Positions 62,756 to 64,000 of a DNA stretch of 64,000 nucleotides are shown here, in pieces. The notes below the pieces were generated by a model. It was not told where the DNA came from and searched no databases. It saw nothing but the letters and a program-made list of their open reading frames with translations. The first letter of the stretch is position 1; the number at the start of each line of letters is the position of its first letter. The DNA comes from Aurelia coerulea (lineage: Eukaryota; Cnidaria; Scyphozoa; Semaeostomeae; Ulmaridae): contig CM076957.1 in assembly GCA_039566865.1 (NCBI GenBank), positions 11,975,896-12,039,895 of the forward strand, given 5' to 3'. The translations under genes were made by a program, and so were the position numbers.

Positions 62756-63500
62756 TCGATTAATTAAATGTTTATTTTCTCAAAGAAAACAAAATACAAA
62801 CACAAAAATGTGGATTAACTTACTTTAGTAGCCAAAATATATATTATAAAGAATATTGCACTCTTCGTCCTTTAAAACTTTGGTTCTGCCAGTAACTTCT
62901 TTATAGCACTTTATTAGTGCTACAGCAACGATTTTGTGAAACATTACTATATACATTAGTTTTTTCTTTCGTTTCATTTTAGCTTTACTGCATAAACAAA
63001 CATCGATTAATTAAATGTTTATTTTCTCAAAGAAAACAAAATATAACAACAAAAAGTGTGGATTAACGTACTTTAGTAGCTACAATATATATTATAAAGA
63101 GTATTGCACTCTTCGTCCTTTAAAACCTTGGTTCTGCCCGTAAATTTCTTTTATAGCACTATATTAGTGCTGTAGCAGCTATTTTTGGAAACATTACTAT
63201 AGACATTAGTTTTTTTTTTAGTCTCATTTTAGCTTTACTGCATGAATAAACATCGATTAATTAAATGTTCATTTTCTCAAAGAAAACAAAATACAAACAC
63301 AAAAAGTGTGGATTAACTTACTTTAGTAGCTACAATATATATTATAAAGAGTATTGCACTCTTCGTCCTTTAAAACTTTGGTTCTGCCAGTAACTTCTTT
63401 ATAGCACTTTATTAGTGCTACAGCAACGATTTTGTGAAACATTACTATATACATTAGTTTTTTCTTTCGTTTCATTTTAGCTTTACTGCATAAACAAACA
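62756..63500. repeat. Three-monomer tandem duplication, copy 2 (745 bp)
   Basis: Monomers start at 62756, 63003 and 63253, exactly 745-746 bp after those of copy 1. The third monomer is a mosaic: it starts with TTCATTTTC and CAAACAC and ends as gamma (GCTACAGCAACG), unlike its partner at 62507. Confidence 0.8.
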
Positions 63501-64000
63501 TCGATTAATTGAATGTTTATTTTCTCAAAGAAAACAAAATATAACAACAAAAAGTGTGGATTAACGTACTTCAGTAGCTAAAATATATATTATAAAGAAC
63601 ATTGCACTCTTCGTCCTTTAAAACTTTGGTTCTGCCAGTAATTTCTTTTATAGCACTATATTAGTGCTGTAGCAGCCATTCTTGGAAACATTACTATAGT
63701 CATTAGTTTCTTCTTTAGTCTCATTTTAGCTTTACTGTACATCGATTAATTAAATGTTCATTTTCTCAAAGAAAACAAAATACAAACACAAAAAGTGTGG
63801 ATTAACTTACTTTAGTAGCTACAATATATATTATAAAGAGTATTGCACTCTTCGTCCTTTAAAACTTTAGTTCTGCCAGTAATTTCTTTTAGAGCACTAT
63901 GTTAGTGCTGTAGCAGCCATTCTTGGAAACATTACTATAGACATTAGTTTTTTCTTTAGTCTCATTATAGCTTTACTGTATAAACAAACATCGATTAATT
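63501..64000. repeat. CTTCAG/ATGTTAG monomers at the right edge
   Basis: Monomers start at 63501 and 63742, and the first ten bases of the next start at 63991. They match 59331/59572 and 61274/61514, with the same ACTGTACATCG tail deletion. The array continues beyond the window. Confidence 0.88.

Larger units (their letters stand above)
1..64000. repeat. Satellite array, about 259 tandem monomers of about 248 bp
   Basis: Every line of the window can be assigned to one repeat unit. With the TCGATT after AAACAAACA as phase, starts fall at 1, 250, 499, 747, 995 and so on to 63991, with spacings mostly 247-251 bp. All monomers have the same orientation and no unrelated sequence separates them. 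A hand-made consensus has 70 G+C in 249 bases. Most monomers carry ATCGAT overlapping TTAATTAA at their start. The array runs off both ends of the window, so its true length is unknown. The organisation is that of a eukaryotic higher-order satellite; a centromeric location is inference. I do not recognise the family. Confidence 0.98.

Noticed and set aside
28658..63550. Six minus-strand open frames of 61-75 codons as genes
   Set aside because: They lie inside satellite monomers, share one motif only because the monomers are homologous, and are closed by stops or frame changes in most other copies. No ribosome site, start context or known domain supports them.
1..64000. CRISPR array
   Set aside because: The repeat unit is about 248 bp and contiguous. 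There are no short repeats separated by unique spacers and no cas genes.
1..64000. Telomeric repeats or ribosomal DNA spacer
   Set aside because: No runs of short G-rich repeats and no stretch resembling rRNA genes were seen on either strand.
1..64000. Firm call of functional centromere
   Set aside because: The higher-order structure and dyads fit, but location and CENP-A binding cannot be read from sequence. Kept as inference only.
1..64000. Assembly artefact as the explanation for all long duplications
   Set aside because: Copies carry their own private variants (for example ACAACAAAAAAAATATAC in A'2 and A'3, GATGAATT at 38009, the missing slot in S copy 3), which a simple duplicated contig would not show. 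Local faults at 11683-12020 or 46951-47030 cannot be excluded without reads.

Overview
The whole 64 kb window is one uninterrupted array of AT-rich satellite DNA. I find no gene, RNA gene, transposon, CRISPR array or single-copy stretch longer than a few tens of bases. The unit is about 248 bp (249 bp and roughly 28% G+C for a hand-built consensus). Using the TCGATT that follows AAACAAACA as the start of each unit, I placed about 259 consecutive monomers, all head-to-tail in one orientation. The first base of the window is the first base of a monomer, and the last 10 bases start another. A long, transposon-free array of higher-order repeats points to a eukaryotic nuclear chromosome, most simply (peri)centromeric or other constitutive heterochromatin. 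The species cannot be told from the sequence.

Two main monomer families alternate. Alpha (about 249 bp) has GTAGCTAC, GAGTATTGCACTCTTCG, GTAATTTCTTTTATAGC and GCTGTAGCAGCC. Beta (about 247-248 bp) has GTAGCCAAAA, GAATATTGCACTCATGG, GTAACTTCTTTATAGC and GCTGCAGCAACC. A third class, gamma, usually pairs an alpha-like left half with a beta-like right half containing GCTACAGCAACG. Alpha is unusually rich in inverted repeats.

Layout. Domain A (1 to about 11.7 kb): an R block (1-2491), a six-monomer higher-order repeat of 1491 bp in about three copies (2492-6715), a seven-monomer repeat of about 1740 bp in two copies (6716-10193), and a mixed tail. Domain B (about 11.7-33.3 kb): two badly deleted monomers (11683-12020), mixed monomers, a four-monomer tandem repeat (16483-18472), and three S blocks (24622, 29084, 31556) with a second R block (26598-28835). 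Domain A' (33.3-46.95 kb): a second copy of domain A, with its own R block, three six-monomer repeats, two full and one partial seven-monomer repeats, and a tail. A rearranged junction at 46951-47030 ends it. Domain C (47.0-64 kb): more diverged monomers with private deletion classes, a ten-monomer block in two copies 3962 bp apart, and shorter, fresher duplications towards the right edge.

The components do not form a pathway. The signal is structural: nested amplification at about 0.25, 0.75, 1.0, 1.5, 1.74, 2.0-2.5, 4.0, 6.7 and 33 kb, with block-specific variants that allow the order of events to be argued. All comparisons were made by eye; no alignment or database search was run.
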